A stretch of 14,443 nucleotides of DNA. Source: Lachnospiraceae bacterium UBA3711. GTDB taxonomy: Bacteria > Bacillota > Clostridia > Lachnospirales > Lachnospiraceae. Shown one piece after another: positions 14,096-14,443 of this stretch. Location of the stretch: the NCBI GenBank assembly GCA_002371345.1, contig DFHY01000092.1, forward strand, positions 1-14,443. The letters run 5' to 3'. Each line of letters begins with the position of its first letter. Within the stretch, counting starts at the first letter, position 1. A program made the translations under genes and the position numbers. Below the pieces are notes generated by a model, which had not been told where the DNA came from, made no database searches, and saw only the letters and a program-made list of their open reading frames with translations.

Positions 14096-14256
14096 ATGAC
14101 GGATGGCATCCTCAGCAAACCATAGGAGCCGACTGAACCCGGCCAGATGCGTGCACGCGCGCAGCCGGCCTGCGCTTCTATGGGAGTGCGGAGCGCGTGC
14201 AATTGCATCGCAGGCGGGTGAAGGCAGGCGACGTGCTTGCGGGAGGCCTCCGTCAT
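14096..14256 (+). ncRNA. Candidate structured RNA or structured intergenic element
   Basis: A GC-rich 161-bp stretch behind uxuB with nested pairings worked out by hand. The outer stem is ATGACGGA (14096-14103) with TCCGTCAT (14249-14256), extended by GGC/GCC after one bulge. A second stem CCATAG/CTATGG (14120-14125 with 14178-14183) encloses the hairpin CCGGC-TGCGTG/CGCGCA-GCCGG (14139-14168). Two more hairpins lie at 14195-14211 and 14224-14240. A terminator follows at 14282. No known riboswitch, RNase P, SRP or tmRNA signature was recognised, and no clear promoter was found, so it could instead be a 3' UTR structure or a small repeat element. Strand is assumed from the terminator and uxuB direction. 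Confidence 0.35.
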
Positions 14257-14281
14257 AAGAGGCTTGTGTGATGAAAAGAAC

Positions 14282-14316
14282 AGGGGCAATCGCATCATTG
14301 CGACAGCCCTCTTTTT
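14282..14316 (+). terminator. Intrinsic terminator between uxuB and the convergent kduD-like gene
   Basis: Inner stem TCGCA/TGCGA with a 4-nt loop and an outer stem AGGG(G)C/GCCCT with one bulge, followed by CTTTTT. The T-run overlaps the stop codon of the minus-strand gene. On the minus strand the hairpin is followed by TTCTTTTC, so it may work in both directions. Confidence 0.75.
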
Positions 14317-14443
14317 ATGGCTGCTTGCCGATGTAGGCGAGGATGCCGCCGTCGACGTACAGGATGTGCCCGTTGACGAAGTTCGACGCGTCCGAGGCGA
14401 GGAAGATGGCCGGGCCCATCAGATCCTCAGGGACTCCCCAGCG
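14315..14443 (-). CDS. kduD: C-terminal end of a KduD-like SDR dehydrogenase, cut by window edge
   Basis: Only the last 42 codons are inside the window. They read as the C-terminus of a classical short-chain dehydrogenase: RWGVPEDLMGPAIFLASDAS, then FVNGHILYVDGG and the end ILAYIGKQP. The GKQP-type end and the tryptophan-glycine segment fit 2-dehydro-3-deoxy-D-gluconate 5-dehydrogenase (KduD), with gluconate 5-dehydrogenase as the alternative. KduD would act on the product line of KdgF, which suits the locus. Nearly all third codon positions are G or C (38 of 42 by hand count), clearly more than in the first 40 codons of uxuA (27 of 40). Confidence 0.75.
   Translation of the reverse strand, partial: RWGVPEDLMGPAIFLASDASNFVNGHILYVDGGILAYIGKQP

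Noticed and set aside
14096..14256. MITE with 8-bp terminal inverted repeats
   Set aside because: No target-site duplication flanks the arms and the inner stems point more to an RNA fold; kept only as an alternative.
14080..14298. 72-aa minus-strand ORF behind uxuB
   Set aside because: It covers the structured GC-rich element and terminator; no ribosome site or family resemblance.

Overview
The window looks like chromosomal DNA of an anaerobic Gram-positive bacterium of the class Clostridia, probably a Lachnospiraceae-type gut organism. The signs are G-rich AGGAGG-type ribosome binding sites, consensus SigA-type promoters, moderate GC content, a DUF4358-type lipoprotein, a DHHW-family protein beside an MBOAT acyltransferase, a Clostridial-type thymidylate synthase and a long-form fructuronate reductase. 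This assignment is inferred from gene families; no rRNA or other taxonomic marker is present.

Layout. (1) 1-1543: the end of a dTDP-L-rhamnose operon, rfbD (5' end outside the window) and rfbC. (2) 1674-3149: a PepV/Sapep-type M20 dipeptidase. Its start region is a perfect 14-bp tandem duplication that creates a five-codon leader ORF. (3) 3361-3843: a small DUF4358-like lipoprotein with its own promoter and a strong bidirectional terminator. (4) 4161-8101: a surface-polymer acylation module. A membrane-anchored SGNH hydrolase (minus strand) diverges from an MBOAT acyltransferase and a DHHW (AlgX/AlgJ-like) protein. The two divergent promoters share one ATTATATAAT palindrome as overlapping -10 boxes, so RNA polymerase can probably serve only one side at a time. 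(5) 8247-10600: thyA, folA and a 1-phosphofructokinase-like kinase, tightly packed, with folA and the kinase overlapping by ATGA. (6) 10680-14443: uronate catabolism. A KdgF-like cupin (minus) diverges from uxuA and uxuB (plus), and the end of a kduD-like dehydrogenase enters from the right edge on the minus strand. The uxuA promoter has an inverted repeat over its start point that looks like an operator. Between uxuB and kduD lies a GC-rich region that folds on paper into a closed, branched structure ahead of a terminator; it may be an undescribed structured RNA.

How the parts fit. Rhamnose activation, MBOAT, DHHW protein and SGNH hydrolase all suit building and acyl-modifying a cell-surface polysaccharide. 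ThyA and FolA form the dTMP/folate cycle. KdgF, KduD, UxuA and UxuB together would process unsaturated uronates and D-fructuronate from pectin- or glycosaminoglycan-like polymers toward 2-keto-3-deoxygluconate. No transposase, CRISPR array, tRNA or rRNA was seen. No complete new multi-gene system can be claimed. The best candidates for something undescribed are the structured element at 14096-14256, the interlocked promoters at 5447-5493, and the placement and altered motif of the kinase behind folA.
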